Source of the DNA: Comamonadaceae bacterium | GTDB taxonomy: Bacteria > Pseudomonadota > Gammaproteobacteria > Burkholderiales > Burkholderiaceae_C | NCBI GenBank assembly: GCA_947456305.1 | Contig: CANGPN010000008.1 | Location: forward strand, 62,001-126,000 | Length of the DNA stretch: 64,000 bases | Direction: 5' to 3' | Part shown: in pieces, positions 42,155 to 52,503 of the stretch | Layout of the letters: every line of letters starts with the position of its first letter | Position numbering within the stretch: position 1 is the stretch's first letter | The notes under the pieces: model-generated | Database searches by the model: none | Told to the model about the DNA's origin: nothing | The model's input: only the letters and a program-made list of their open reading frames with translations | Program-made: the position numbers and the translations under genes

Positions 42155-43582
42155 CTACTTTTCGTGACTGGGCCGTATGCCTGCTGTCCAGTCGATCAAG
42201 GCATCCATCACCGGTCTGGCCTGGTGGGCGTTGGCATGGTTGACCATGGCCACCAGCACATAACGCTGGCCGTTGGCGGCATCGACATACCCGGCAATGC
42301 CCATGACATCGCGCAAACTGCCGGTTTTCAAATGTGCGGAGGCGCTGCTTTTGCTGCGTTTCAAGGTGCCGTCCAAGCCGGTCAACGGCAATGAGGCCAG
42401 CAACTCGGGCATGAACGGTTGAGCCCAGCCCCATTGCAACAACCCGGCCAGCGCTTGCGCGCTGATACGCGCATCGCGGCTCAGACCCGAGCCCTTGTCC
42501 ATGTGCGGCGGCTCCAGCGACACCAGACGCTCGCGCCACCAAGTCTGTACCACGTCGACTGCCAAAGCATGACTGCCGCTGCCGCGTTTTTGCACCGCCA
42601 ATGTCAAAAACAATTGCTCGGCCATGACGTTATTGCTGAATTTGTTGATATCGCGCACCACTTCAGCCAGCGTTGGCGACTCATGGAACAACACCGGCTT
42701 GAGGCCCGGCGCCAACGCAGCCTCGCGCACGCTGCCGCTGAGCTGCCCGCCGATTTGCAACCACATGCCGTGCACTGCGCGCGCGGCAAACCTCTCAGGC
42801 TCTGCATATGCCACCGGCCAGGTTTTCTCGGCGCAGGCCAGCGGGTAGTTACCGTTGAACGCTATGTTCAAGGGGTTGGAAAAATCGGCTTTCAAACCGC
42901 CCCGGTAATCACTGCAATCTGCGTTTGACAGCGGCACACTGGCCGGCCATTTGACACCGGCCAGCGGCGGCTCGACATGCACCCGCGCCAGCTTGTTGGC
43001 GGCGTCAGGGACGAACTGCAACAGCAGCGATTTGTAATTGATCAGTAACCCGTCTGGCGCGGCGTTGTACGGCCGAAGCGGCTCGCCGTCAAAGCCGCCG
43101 GGGTCTTGCGGCGGCACGTTGAAAACACTGCGGTCAAGCAGGATATCCCCTTGTATGCTGCGCACACCCAGGCCTTGCACCCGGCGCAGCAGCAGCCACA
43201 GTTGCTCAACCCCTAAGCGCGGGTCGCCGCTACCTTGTAGGTAAAGATTACCGTGCAAAACGCCGTCGCGCACCTGGCCGTCCAGGTATACCGGGGTGCG
43301 CCAAGTGAACACCGGCCCGAGCAGGTCCAACGCCGCCGTGGTGGTAACCAATTTCATCAGGGAGGCCGGGTTGCGCGCCAGCCCCGCCTGGTGCTGTAAG
43401 CGAGCGCTGGCGTTTTGCACCGGCAACACCACCACGCTCAAGGCCTCGGCAGGCAAACGCGCTGTTTTCATGGTTTCTTGCACTGCGGGAGGCAAGGTAG
43501 CGGAAGTTTGTGCCAGCGAATCAATGCAACCGGCTATCAGCAGGGCGCTCAACACCAAACGGTCAATGTAATTCGTAGGCAT
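42155..43582 (-). CDS. dacB: D-alanyl-D-alanine carboxypeptidase/endopeptidase (PBP4)
   Basis: Periplasmic class C penicillin-binding protein of 475 residues with a signal peptide. The active site shows the three motifs: SLMK (Ser74, Lys77, in NPASLMKLVTT), SNN (in KFSNNVMAE) and KTG (in AHLKTGSL). It trims cell-wall peptides and cuts cross-links. The insertion between the first and second motif is the size seen in DacB. Single-gene unit divergent from the EamA gene. Confidence 0.93.
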   Translation of the reverse strand: MPTNYIDRLVLSALLIAGCIDSLAQTSATLPPAVQETMKTARLPAEALSVVVLPVQNASARLQHQAGLARNPASLMKLVTTTAALDLLGPVFTWRTPVYLDGQVRDGVLHGNLYLQGSGDPRLGVEQLWLLLRRVQGLGVRSIQGDILLDRSVFNVPPQDPGGFDGEPLRPYNAAPDGLLINYKSLLLQFVPDAANKLARVHVEPPLAGVKWPASVPLSNADCSDYRGGLKADFSNPLNIAFNGNYPLACAEKTWPVAYAEPERFAARAVHGMWLQIGGQLSGSVREAALAPGLKPVLFHESPTLAEVVRDINKFSNNVMAEQLFLTLAVQKRGSGSHALAVDVVQTWWRERLVSLEPPHMDKGSGLSRDARISAQALAGLLQWGWAQPFMPELLASLPLTGLDGTLKRSKSSASAHLKTGSLRDVMGIAGYVDAANGQRYVLVAMVNHANAHQARPVMDALIDWTAGIRPSHEK

Positions 43583-43629
43583 AAGTGCATTATCAAACCT
43601 GCGGTCAGCCCAGCACGGATAATCACCGT

Positions 43630-44616
43630 ATGCAATCTTTTATGAAACAGCTGCTCAGTGGCTCGTCGCGCCACACCGGCTGGTTGGCCGCTGTTGTCAC
43701 CGTCTGTATCTGGACTGCTTTTATCGTCATCGCCCGGGCGTCTGCGCGCCACGCACTGCTGCCACTGGACATCACCTGGGCGCGCATCATGGGGGCGAGT
43801 GTGATTCTCCTGCCCTGGTGCTGGTGGTCTGTTCACAAACAGCGTCAAACCGACCCCTCCATAGGCTCGTTCGGCGGCTTTTCGCCGCTACCCTGGCGAC
43901 TGACGGTGGTCACTGGTTTTTTCGGCGGCTTGTGCTATGCGCTGCTGGTCTACAGCGGCTTTTTTTTCGCGCCTGCCGCCCATGGATCGGTATTGATGCC
44001 GGGCAGCCTGCCTTTGTGGACCAGCTTGCTGGCGGTGTATTTGCTGGGCGAGCGTTTGCACGGACTGCGCTTGCTGAGCCTGGCCATGATTGTGGGCGGC
44101 GACCTGCTGGTCGGCGGCAGCAGCTTGCTACATGCATTTGAAGGCGGCACAGTCTGGATCGGCGACCTGCTCTTTATTGCAGGCAGTCTGTCGTGGTCTA
44201 CCTACAGCGTGTTGAGCCGTCGCTACCAGTTGCAACCGGTTCCCGCCACCATGGCCATCACCTGTTTTGCATTTTTTACTTTTATGCCTGCTTACGCCGT
44301 GTTGTGCATGACGGGTGTGTTGGACACCCATTTACTCAGCGCACCCTGGACCGAGGTCTTGTGGCACGCGGTGTTTCAGGGCGGCGGCTCGGTGGTCTTG
44401 TCGGGCATCAGTTTCACACTGATGATTCGCGCATACGGCCCCGTGCGCTCGACCATGATCACTTCTCTGGTGCCCGGACTGTCTGCGCTGGGCGCGGTGC
44501 TGTTGCTGGACGAACCTTTGAGCTGGCAAGTGATGCTGGGCTTATCGCTGGTGACGCTGGGCATTGTGTTCGGCGTGCAACGCGTGCGCCCGGCCCCTTT
44601 GAAAGCCACAGCATGA
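43630..44616 (+). CDS. EamA family transporter
   Basis: Inner-membrane protein of 328 residues with ten helices in two EamA repeats (about 10-150 and 160-320), as in drug/metabolite exporters. GGLCYALLVYSGFFFAP, GSVLMPGSLPLWTSLLA and LVPGLSALGAVLLLDEPLS mark the repeats. Substrate unknown. The stop overlaps the tsaB start in ATGA, so it is read with tsaB and rimI. Two ATGs (43630, 43642) are possible. Confidence 0.88.
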   Translation: MQSFMKQLLSGSSRHTGWLAAVVTVCIWTAFIVIARASARHALLPLDITWARIMGASVILLPWCWWSVHKQRQTDPSIGSFGGFSPLPWRLTVVTGFFGGLCYALLVYSGFFFAPAAHGSVLMPGSLPLWTSLLAVYLLGERLHGLRLLSLAMIVGGDLLVGGSSLLHAFEGGTVWIGDLLFIAGSLSWSTYSVLSRRYQLQPVPATMAITCFAFFTFMPAYAVLCMTGVLDTHLLSAPWTEVLWHAVFQGGGSVVLSGISFTLMIRAYGPVRSTMITSLVPGLSALGAVLLLDEPLSWQVMLGLSLVTLGIVFGVQRVRPAPLKATA

Positions 44617-45314
44617 ATTTGCTGGCTATAGACACCGGCACCGAGCGCATGTCGCTGGCCGTGTGTCGCGGCGAACAGCTGTTCAGGCACGACGGTATGG
44701 CCGGGGCTCAGGCCTCTATGCACTTGTTGCCATCGATTCTGAGTCTGCTGGCTCAGGCGCAACTGCGCTTGGCTGATTTACAGGCGATTGCCTTCGGCTG
44801 CGGGCCCGGGGCGTTCACCGGCTTGCGCACCGCTTGCTCGGTCGCCCAAGGGCTGGCACTGGCGGCGGATCTGCCCGTGCTGCCTGTCGACAGCCTGATG
44901 TGCATCGCAGAAGCCGCCCGTGAGCACAACCCTCGCGTACTGTCGCTGCTGGACGCGCGCATGGGGCAGGTCTACACGGGTGCGTACGAATGGCAAGACC
45001 AGCGCTGGCAGACTTTGGCGGCGCCAGCCTTGGCGTTGGCCGATGGATTGAGCGTTCCTACTGCCTGGTCCGGTCTGCCGTTTGCTGTCGCAGGTAACGC
45101 CATGCCGGCGCACAGCGCGGGTTTGCAACACCTGCTGCTAGCAGGCGGAAAAGCCATCGAAATCTGGCCTCAGGCAGACGCCTTGTTGTGTCTGGCCCGG
45201 CAAGCCTGGGCGCGCGGTGAGGCTGTGGCCGCATCTGCCGCTGTGCCCGTTTACGTGCGTGATGACGTGGCCCGCACCACGGCGCAACGCCTGGCCGCGA
45301 AAACACCGGCATGA
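44613..45314 (+). CDS. tsaB: tRNA threonylcarbamoyladenosine biosynthesis protein TsaB
   Basis: Pseudo-ASKHA protein that pairs with TsaD to build t6A on tRNA. Begins LLAIDTGTERMSLAV and has FGCGPGAFTGLRTACSVAQGLA and LDARMGQVYTGAY. 233 residues, the usual length. It overlaps genes on both sides by four bases (ATGA), so EamA-tsaB-rimI is one translational unit. Confidence 0.94.
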   Translation: MNLLAIDTGTERMSLAVCRGEQLFRHDGMAGAQASMHLLPSILSLLAQAQLRLADLQAIAFGCGPGAFTGLRTACSVAQGLALAADLPVLPVDSLMCIAEAAREHNPRVLSLLDARMGQVYTGAYEWQDQRWQTLAAPALALADGLSVPTAWSGLPFAVAGNAMPAHSAGLQHLLLAGGKAIEIWPQADALLCLARQAWARGEAVAASAAVPVYVRDDVARTTAQRLAAKTPA

Positions 45315-45811
45315 AGTTCAAGCCGTTCAGCAACTCCGGTTCCGCCGATGCGCCAGCGATGAATCCGCTGCCAACGCCTGAGCCTATGAGCCAGAGCATG
45401 TTGCCCGGTCTGCTGCTGGTGGAACAAAGCGCTTACTCGCACCCGTGGACTGCGATGAATTTCACCGACGCCATGGTCTCGGGCTACCACATGCCGGTCT
45501 GGCGCGTAGACGGCGAGGTCTGGAGCTACCTGGTCGCCATGCGCGGTGCCGACGAGGTGCATTTGCTGAATTTCACCGTCGCCCCCGCCAGGCAACACCG
45601 TGGTCTGGGGCGGCACATGCTGGACCATTTGCTGAGTTGGAGCCGCGCGCAAGACGTGCACGCCATCTGGCTGGAAGTGCGGGTCAGCAACCAACGCGCC
45701 ATAGCCATTTACACCGCTTGCGGTTTTGTGCAAGACGGCGTGCGCCCCGGCTATTACCCGGCGCACCACGGTGTGCGCGAAGACGCGGTGGTCATGTCTT
45801 TGTCTTGGTGA
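45311..45811 (+). CDS. rimI: Ribosomal-protein-alanine acetyltransferase RimI
   Basis: GNAT acetyltransferase of 166 residues. The acetyl-CoA loop is ARQHRGLGRHMLDHL, followed by EVRVSNQRAIAIYTACGF and RPGYYP, all RimI-like. It acetylates the N-terminus of ribosomal protein S18. The N-terminus carries about 25 extra residues rich in Pro/Ser before the fold. Start overlaps tsaB. Confidence 0.92.
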   Translation: MKFKPFSNSGSADAPAMNPLPTPEPMSQSMLPGLLLVEQSAYSHPWTAMNFTDAMVSGYHMPVWRVDGEVWSYLVAMRGADEVHLLNFTVAPARQHRGLGRHMLDHLLSWSRAQDVHAIWLEVRVSNQRAIAIYTACGFVQDGVRPGYYPAHHGVREDAVVMSLSW

Positions 45812-45834
45812 ACCGACAGTGGTAACTTAAGCCC

Positions 45835-46719
45835 ATGTCTATGAACCTGGATTCACGTCAACGCGCCATGCTCGCCGAAATCGGCGTGCGGGTGTGGCAA
45901 CCTCTGGAGACCGAGATTTCTTCAGGGACTGCAGCCCCGGCTATCACTGTCACTGCGGTCGCCGCACCGGCGCCTGAGCGCGCTGCCCCGTTGACAAAGC
46001 CTATTCCCCGGCCAGTCGCACCGCCGCCGCCCGCAGCGCCTTTGATAACCCGCAGCGACAGCCAGACCCGGTCTTTGCAAGCCTTGCCCGTCGGCATCGC
46101 AGAGATAGACTGGCAAGGGTTGAAACAAGCCGCCGCTGGTTGTCAAGCCTGTGCCTTGTGCCACAACCGCAGCCACAGCGTGTTCGCCGAAGGCTCACCT
46201 GCCGCTAACGGTCAAACGGTTGACTGGCTGATCGTCGGCGACGTGCCGGGAGATGCTGAAGACGCCAGCGGCTTGCCTTTTGACGGGCCTGCCCGCCAAT
46301 TGCTTGTCGCCATGCTGCAAGCTATGGGCTTGAACAGCCGGGGCGGCCAAGCACTGCCCGACGGCGTGGTGCTGGTCAGCGCTTTGAAATGCCGGGGATC
46401 GTCACAGCGCCAAACCTCGGCCGAGGAGATAGCGCAGTGTCAACCTTACCTGGCGCGGCAAATAGCTTTGCTGCGCCCGCGCGTTATCCTGGCTTTAGGT
46501 CGCGTGGCCGCTCAAGCGGTGTTGCAGACGCCCGCAGACGCGCCAACAGCAGACAGCCTGCCCCTGGGCAAACTGCGCGGCCAGGTGCACCAGGCTCACG
46601 GCAGCGCCGTCATCGTCAGTTACCACCCTGCATTTTTGTTGCGTTCACCGGCGGACAAAGCGCGCGCCTGGGCCGATCTGTGCCTGGGCATGGCGCAGTC
46701 AAAGGCCGCCCCGGGCTAA
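45835..46719 (+). CDS. Uracil-DNA glycosylase, family 4
   Basis: Removes uracil from DNA. The family-4 iron-sulfur cysteines are seen in CQACALC (103-109), LKCRG and EIAQCQPYL; the active site is GDVPGDAEDASGLPFDGPARQLL with SYHPAFLLR at the end. A Pro/Ala-rich N-terminal arm (about 35-75) is not part of the enzyme and may be a flexible tether. 294 residues. It lies 23 bp after rimI and 59 bp before pyrF, in the same direction. Confidence 0.9.
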   Translation: MSMNLDSRQRAMLAEIGVRVWQPLETEISSGTAAPAITVTAVAAPAPERAAPLTKPIPRPVAPPPPAAPLITRSDSQTRSLQALPVGIAEIDWQGLKQAAAGCQACALCHNRSHSVFAEGSPAANGQTVDWLIVGDVPGDAEDASGLPFDGPARQLLVAMLQAMGLNSRGGQALPDGVVLVSALKCRGSSQRQTSAEEIAQCQPYLARQIALLRPRVILALGRVAAQAVLQTPADAPTADSLPLGKLRGQVHQAHGSAVIVSYHPAFLLRSPADKARAWADLCLGMAQSKAAPG

Positions 46720-46778
46720 GGTGTATGAGCCCGGCAGCGCCAGCCCGTCATGCTAAGCACCTGCCTACAATCCTAAGC

Positions 46779-47627
46779 ATGAGCTTCTTAGACCAACTGG
46801 ACCGTGCCGCCACGCTTAACCACTCCATGCTGTGCGTCGGCCTGGACCCCGAGCCGTCCCGCTTTCCGCTGGACATGGCAAACCGCCCCGATCGGATTTT
46901 TGATTTTTGCGCGCACATGGTGGACGCCACCCGCGAGCTGGTGTGCGCTTTCAAACCGCAAATCGCCTACTTTGCCGCGCACCGCGCCGAGGCACAGCTG
47001 GAGCAACTGATAGCCCACATACGCCAAGTCGCGCCCGAGATCCCGGTGATTCTGGACGCCAAGCGTGGCGACATAGGCAGCACCGCCGAGCAATACGCCA
47101 TTGAAGCCTTTGAACGCTACGGTGCGGATGCCGTCACCTTGTCACCCTTCATGGGCTTTGATTCGGTAGAACCTTATTTGAAGCGCCACGGCAAAGGCGC
47201 TTTTTTGCTGTGCCGCACATCCAATCCCGGTGGTGATGATTTGCAAACCCAGCGCCTGGCGTCGGTCGCCGGTACGCCCCGCTTGTTTGAGCACCTGGCG
47301 CATCTGGCACAAACGCAATGGAATTTGAACGGCCAATTGGGGCTGGTCGTCGGCGCCACCTACCCGGCAGAAATTGCACGCGTGCGCGAGATCGCACCCA
47401 CACTGCCCCTGCTGATCCCCGGCATAGGCGCACAAGGCGGAGATGCGCAAGCCACGGTGGCCGCAGCATTGAGCCGAGAAGGCGCTCACAAGCCCGGGCC
47501 GATCATTGTCAATTCATCGCGCGCGATTTTGTACGCCTCGGGCGGCGCCGATTACGAACAAGCGGCACAGCTGGCCGCCCGCGAAGCCAGAGACACGCTA
47601 AGCCGCGCAAGCGCAGCATTGGCCTGA
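46779..47627 (+). CDS. pyrF: Orotidine 5'-phosphate decarboxylase (group 2)
   Basis: Last step of UMP synthesis. The group-2 signatures are CVGLDPEPSRFP, the catalytic DAKRGDIGSTAEQYA, TLSPFMGFDSVEPYL and LLIPGIGAQGGD. 282 residues. ATG 46779 gives MSFLDQLDRAA; the frame open further upstream lies inside the glycosylase gene. Confidence 0.95.
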   Translation: MSFLDQLDRAATLNHSMLCVGLDPEPSRFPLDMANRPDRIFDFCAHMVDATRELVCAFKPQIAYFAAHRAEAQLEQLIAHIRQVAPEIPVILDAKRGDIGSTAEQYAIEAFERYGADAVTLSPFMGFDSVEPYLKRHGKGAFLLCRTSNPGGDDLQTQRLASVAGTPRLFEHLAHLAQTQWNLNGQLGLVVGATYPAEIARVREIAPTLPLLIPGIGAQGGDAQATVAAALSREGAHKPGPIIVNSSRAILYASGGADYEQAAQLAAREARDTLSRASAALA

Positions 47628-47670
47628 ACCGGGCAAGCAGGTAAGCCGCGTTCCGTACTTGTTTTTTTAA

Positions 47671-47759
47671 ACACTGTTTTCAGAAAAAAGCAAATCAAAT
47701 CAACTGGTTAATGCACACTTACCGAATCTGAGCTATGTTCATGTATTCAAAAACAGTGT
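47671..47759. promoter_or_regulatory. 10-bp inverted repeat before the winged-helix gene
   Basis: ACACTGTTTT at 47671-47680 and AAAACAGTGT at 47750-47759, three bases before the start codon. The arms flank AT-rich promoter DNA. A dimeric regulator could bind both arms, perhaps the product of the adjacent gene. Confidence 0.4.
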
Positions 47760-47762
47760 GCC

Positions 47763-48110
47763 ATGACATCGAACCGAACTAAATTCTTTGCATTTCTTGA
47801 ATCCGTCAACCACATTGAGCACCAGCACCATCACAAGCTACCTGACATAGATGCTCAGGTGTTGTTGATACGTGTGGCCATAGCGCATGACAAAAAGCAA
47901 GCTTTGAACGTGACGCAGGCGATGAACCTGAAGAGCATAGGTTCGCCTGCCATGTTGCATCGCAAAATCAATGATTTGCTCAACCTGAACATGATTGAAC
48001 TGGTGTTTGAAGGCAGCAACCGGCGTACCAAGTACCTGTTGCCCACGTCACATGCAATGGAAATCCTGGACGAGATGGCCGATGCTGCGGCCAAGGTTTA
48101 CCAGCCCTGA
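47763..48110 (+). CDS. Winged-helix DNA-binding protein
   Basis: Protein of 115 residues. An Asp/Glu-His N-terminus (VNHIEHQHHHKL) precedes a winged helix: ALNVTQAMNLKSIGSPAMLHRKINDLLNLNMI (turn near residue 60) and the wing RRTKYLLPT. It is like MarR or phage-type regulators, with no family I can name for sure. The histidine cluster could bind metal, which is a guess. It is convergent with uvrA and has an inverted repeat in its promoter. Confidence 0.75.
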   Translation: MTSNRTKFFAFLESVNHIEHQHHHKLPDIDAQVLLIRVAIAHDKKQALNVTQAMNLKSIGSPAMLHRKINDLLNLNMIELVFEGSNRRTKYLLPTSHAMEILDEMADAAAKVYQP

Positions 48111-48117
48111 ACCTGGA

Positions 48118-51099
48118 TCAACCGGGCAACAAGCGCTGTAGATACCGACCGGTCACGCTGTCCGGATTGCGTGCGATTTGCTCGGGCGTGCCAGTGGCCA
48201 CGACTTGGCCGCCACCACTGCCGCCTTGCGGCCCCATGTCTATCACCCAATCTGCTGTTTTGATCACATCTAAATTGTGCTCAATCACCACCATGGTGTT
48301 GCCCGCATCCACCAACTGACGCAAAACCTTGAGCAGCAAATCGATATCGGCGAAATGCAAGCCCGTGGTCGGTTCATCCAAGATGTACAGCGTTCTTCCC
48401 GTATCGCGTTTGCTGAGTTCAAGCGCCAGCTTCACTCGCTGCGCTTCGCCGCCTGACAAAGTGGTGGCCGCCTGACCTAAGCGTATGTAACCTAAGCCCA
48501 CCTCCATCAAGGTGGTGAGCTTGCGCGCCAAGGTGGGCACGGCTTTGAAAAACGCCAGCGCATCCTCCACCGTCATGTTCAAAATTTGCGCGATGTTTTT
48601 GCCCTTGTATTGCACATCCAGCGTTTCCCGGTTGTAGCGCTGTCCTAAACACACATCGCAAGGCACGTACACATCGGGCAGGAAATGCATTTCCACTTTG
48701 ACCATGCCGTCACCCTGACAAGCGCTGCAACGCCCGCCGTCGACATTGAATGAAAACCGGCCCGGCCCGTAACCACGCTCGCGCGCCATGGTCACCTCGG
48801 CCATCAATTCGCGCAACGGAGTGAACAAGCCGGTGTAAGTGGCCGGATTGGAGCGCGGTGTGCGGCCGATGGGCGACTGGTCCACGTTGATGACTTTGTC
48901 GAAATGGTAGAGGCCCAGAATGTCATCGTGTGCCGCCGGTTCTTCGTGCGCCCGGTGGATTTGTCGAGCGACTGCTGCATACAACGTGTCGTTCACCAAC
49001 GTGGATTTGCCCGAGCCTGATACGCCGGTGACGCAGGTGAACAAACCAACGGGAAATTCGACCGTCACGTTTTGCAGGTTGTGGCCGCGTGCGCCGACCA
49101 CGGTCAAAGCCTGCTTGGCGACGGTGCGACTGGCTGGCACAACCGGACTGCCAAACACATTGGTGGCCGGTGCCTGAACCACTGCTGCGGGTTGTTGCAA
49201 CAACCAATCACGGCGTTTGTCAGGCACGGCAATCGATAAAGCACCGCTCATGTAGCGCCCGGTCAGAGACTGCGGGTTGGCTTCAATTTCGGCCGGTGTG
49301 CCCTGCGCCATCACGCGCCCGCCGTGCACGCCTGCGCCCGGGCCCATGTCTACGCAATGGTCGGCGGCGCGGATCATGTCTTCGTCATGCTCAACGACGA
49401 TGACGCTGTTGCCGATGTCGCGCAAATGTTTGAGTGTGTCGATCAAGCGGTCGTTGTCGCGCTGGTGCAAACCGATGCTGGGTTCGTCCAACACATACAT
49501 CACACCAGTAAGGCCAGACCCGATTTGCGAAGCCAGTCGAATGCGCTGGGCTTCGCCGCCGGACAAGGTGTCGGCGCTGCGTGACAAGCTGAGGTAGGTC
49601 AAACCCACGTCGTTCAAAAACTTCAAACGGTTGGCGATTTCTTTCACCACTTTGTCGGCGATGTCGGCCTTGTTACCTTCGAGCTTGAGGTTTTGAAAAT
49701 ACGACTGGCATTCGGACAAGGTGGTGTGGCTGACATCGTGCAGCGTGCGTGCCTGCGTGCCTGTGCCCAGACGCACATGGCGTGCTTCGGCGCGCAAGCG
49801 CGTGCCTTCGCAAGCCAGGCAAGGCCGGTGGCCACGGTAACGCGCCAGTTCTTCGCGCACCAGTGTTGAGTCGGTCTCACGGTAACGACGGCTCATGTTG
49901 TTCACAATGCCTTCAAACGGATGCGACTTGCTGGTTTTGCGCCCGGCCTTGGCCCCCGACTCCAGCACATAACTGAATTTGATCTCCTCTTCGCCCGAAC
50001 CGAACAACAGCACTTGTTTGACGTTGTCCGTCAGTTGTTCAAACGGGGTCTCCAGATCGAAGCCATAGTGTTTGGCCAGACTCTCCAACATGGCGAAGTA
50101 GTAGGCGTTGCGTTTGTCCCAGCCTTTGATGGCACCGCTGGCCAAGCTGATATCAGGAAACGCGACGATGCGCGCCGGGTCGAAAAAGCTTTGTTCGCCC
50201 AAGCCTTCACAGTCCGGGCAAGCACCCATGGGCGAGTTGAATGAGAACAAACGCGGCTCAAGCTCACCGATGGCGAAATTGCAATGCGGGCAAGCGAATT
50301 TGGCGTTGAACGCCTGCTCTTTGCCGCTGTCCAAATCCAGCACCAGCGCACGCCCGTCGGCCAGGCGCAGCGCGGTTTCCATGCTCTCGGCGATGCGCTG
50401 TTGCATATCGGGGCGCACTTTGAGCCGGTCCACCACCACATCAATATCGTGCTTTTCTTTTTTGGCCAAGGCCGGCACATCGGCGAGTTCCACCACTTGA
50501 CCGTCCACCCGAAAGCGCACAAAACCTTGCGACTGCATTTGCGCAAACACGTCGACGAATTCACCTTTGCGCTCGCGGGCCACCGGGGCCATGAGCAATA
50601 TGCGCGTCTCTTCGGGCATGGCCAATACCGCGTCCACCATTTGCGACACGCTGGAGGCCTGCAAAGGCACACCGTGCTCGGGGCAGTGCGGTGTACCGGC
50701 GCGTGCAAACAGCAAGCGCAGGTAATCGTGAATTTCAGTGACAGTACCGACGGTAGAGCGCGGGTTATGGCTGGTGGCTTTTTGCTCGATGGCAATGGCT
50801 GGCGACAGGCCTTCGATCAAATCCACATCCGGCTTGTCCATGCGCTGCAAAAACTGGCGCGCATAGGCTGAGAGGCTTTCCACATATCGCCGCTGGCCTT
50901 CGGCGTACAAAGTATCAAACGCCAAGCTGGATTTGCCGGAGCCGGACAAACCTGTGATCACTACCAACTGGTTGCGTGGAATATCAAGGTCTATGTTTTT
51001 CAGGTTGTGGGTGCGGGCACCGCGCAGGCTGATCTGGCCGAACGCGCCGCGACTGTGGATATGGTTCAGCAGGTAATTGGCGTCTGAGGGTGAATTCAC
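48118..51099 (-). CDS. uvrA: Excinuclease ABC subunit A
   Basis: Damage-recognition ATPase of nucleotide excision repair; 993 residues. It has two ABC modules: Walker [20 protein letters not shown] near the N-terminus and [16 protein letters not shown] in the second half, with signature [13 protein letters not shown] and [13 protein letters not shown]. Zinc fingers are seen around [11 protein letters not shown]...CPDCEGLG and [11 protein letters not shown]...[10 protein letters not shown]. The single gene is far from uvrB/uvrC. Start ATG 51099 gives [15 protein letters not shown]. Confidence 0.97.
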   Translation of the reverse strand: MNSPSDANYLLNHIHSRGAFGQISLRGARTHNLKNIDLDIPRNQLVVITGLSGSGKSSLAFDTLYAEGQRRYVESLSAYARQFLQRMDKPDVDLIEGLSPAIAIEQKATSHNPRSTVGTVTEIHDYLRLLFARAGTPHCPEHGVPLQASSVSQMVDAVLAMPEETRILLMAPVARERKGEFVDVFAQMQSQGFVRFRVDGQVVELADVPALAKKEKHDIDVVVDRLKVRPDMQQRIAESMETALRLADGRALVLDLDSGKEQAFNAKFACPHCNFAIGELEPRLFSFNSPMGACPDCEGLGEQSFFDPARIVAFPDISLASGAIKGWDKRNAYYFAMLESLAKHYGFDLETPFEQLTDNVKQVLLFGSGEEEIKFSYVLESGAKAGRKTSKSHPFEGIVNNMSRRYRETDSTLVREELARYRGHRPCLACEGTRLRAEARHVRLGTGTQARTLHDVSHTTLSECQSYFQNLKLEGNKADIADKVVKEIANRLKFLNDVGLTYLSLSRSADTLSGGEAQRIRLASQIGSGLTGVMYVLDEPSIGLHQRDNDRLIDTLKHLRDIGNSVIVVEHDEDMIRAADHCVDMGPGAGVHGGRVMAQGTPAEIEANPQSLTGRYMSGALSIAVPDKRRDWLLQQPAAVVQAPATNVFGSPVVPASRTVAKQALTVVGARGHNLQNVTVEFPVGLFTCVTGVSGSGKSTLVNDTLYAAVARQIHRAHEEPAAHDDILGLYHFDKVINVDQSPIGRTPRSNPATYTGLFTPLRELMAEVTMARERGYGPGRFSFNVDGGRCSACQGDGMVKVEMHFLPDVYVPCDVCLGQRYNRETLDVQYKGKNIAQILNMTVEDALAFFKAVPTLARKLTTLMEVGLGYIRLGQAATTLSGGEAQRVKLALELSKRDTGRTLYILDEPTTGLHFADIDLLLKVLRQLVDAGNTMVVIEHNLDVIKTADWVIDMGPQGGSGGGQVVATGTPEQIARNPDSVTGRYLQRLLPG

Positions 51100-51243
51100 T
51101 GGTTTGTTTTTATTCCGGGCAACCTGACATCATAGTGAATGCGGATGTCAGCGGTCTAGTCTGCGGCCTCTCTGGTTGCTGCAAAGCTCACAGTCACACC
51201 TAGTGAACCTGGCCGGGCCTTAATAAGCTTGATAATCCTGGCT

Positions 51244-52503
51244 ATGACATCCACCTCGCCCGACACGCTGGTGCCACGCCTGGCTTCGCCGCTGGTGGCG
51301 GTGCTGTGTGTCGCGCTGCTGACCAGTACGGCGCTGACCAATATCTGTATGTTGCTACTGGTCTTGCTGTCGCTGTGGGCCTGGACGCACTTTCGCTGGC
51401 CGGACAGCGAATGGGCGCTGGCCAAGCCCTTGTTTATCCTCATAGCACTGTTCTGCCTTTGGGACCTGGGCGCCAATCTACTGGGCGGTAATAGCCTCTT
51501 AGATTCTTTGCAAGCCCTGCGCCATGTGCGTAAATTCTTTTTTGTGCTGCTGTTGTGGCCGCTGTTTACCTCGCCGAAGGTCGCACGCCATGCCATGCTG
51601 TCACTGGGTGCAACCGTATGTGTACTGGCTGCAGCCAATTTGGTGTGGACGTTGGTTCTGCATCACCCCGAGTCCATGACCTCCTTCATGTCCAATCTGC
51701 ACGGTCAAATCCTGACCGGCATGGTGTTGCTGCTGGTTCATGCCGCACTGGTGCAGCGCTACCGGCCCTTGCAGTTAACCGGGCTTGCTTTGTTGTTGCT
51801 GGCCTCACTGTTTTTTGCCGCCCATCGCCGTACTGGTTATGTTTTGCTGGCCGCAGGCAGTGTATTGATGCTGTGTCTGCTTTGGCAAAGCCAAAACGGG
51901 CGACGCCGCCGGACGACTTTGCTTGCGGGTATGGGCATGCTGGCGGCTTTGGTACTGCTAGCCGGTTTATCAACTACGGTACAAGAGCGCGTGGCCTTGT
52001 TTTTTACCGAGTACCAGCAGTTTCTTCAGATGGCGCCGGCACAAAGAAGCCAGCTTGAGACCTCGGTCGGCTTGCGCTTGCAATACTTTCTATCCTCTTG
52101 GGTCATAGTGCAAGACCACTTCTGGACAGGCGTAGGCTCGTTGAATTTCAAACCGCTGTTCTGGGAAGTCAACCACGCCATGGGGGCTACCAACCCGGTG
52201 ATGTTTGCCCCTAACCCGCACAACGAATATCTGTATATGTGGACGACCAAAGGGTTGATCGGCTTGTTGCTGTACATCGGCATTTTTGTGCAAGCCTGTC
52301 GCATGGCCGCGCTACGCCAAGAGTCATGGCAACGCCACGGTCTGTGGATGTTTGTCTGCCTATTTCTGACCAGTATTGTGTTTAACTCTATGAGCATAGA
52401 CATGGTCGAAGGCCATTTCATGATGCTGGTGCTGCTGGTGTTTTTGGCGCCTGCGCGCATTTGGACGGCAGACCAAGCTGACAGGAGTGCTGCAGCTTGC
52501 TGA
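51244..52503 (+). CDS. O-antigen ligase/polymerase family protein
   Basis: Inner-membrane protein of 419 residues with about eleven helices and the large periplasmic loop of the Wzy_C (WaaL) family, with the key motif PNPHNEYLYMWTTKGLIGL near residue 330. It would join O-antigen or other glycan to lipid A-core. The adjacent GT2 gene starts before its stop, and the glycan genes follow, so it belongs to LPS assembly. ATG 51244 is preferred to the in-frame start at 51229. Confidence 0.82.
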   Translation: MTSTSPDTLVPRLASPLVAVLCVALLTSTALTNICMLLLVLLSLWAWTHFRWPDSEWALAKPLFILIALFCLWDLGANLLGGNSLLDSLQALRHVRKFFFVLLLWPLFTSPKVARHAMLSLGATVCVLAAANLVWTLVLHHPESMTSFMSNLHGQILTGMVLLLVHAALVQRYRPLQLTGLALLLLASLFFAAHRRTGYVLLAAGSVLMLCLLWQSQNGRRRRTTLLAGMGMLAALVLLAGLSTTVQERVALFFTEYQQFLQMAPAQRSQLETSVGLRLQYFLSSWVIVQDHFWTGVGSLNFKPLFWEVNHAMGATNPVMFAPNPHNEYLYMWTTKGLIGLLLYIGIFVQACRMAALRQESWQRHGLWMFVCLFLTSIVFNSMSIDMVEGHFMMLVLLVFLAPARIWTADQADRSAAAC

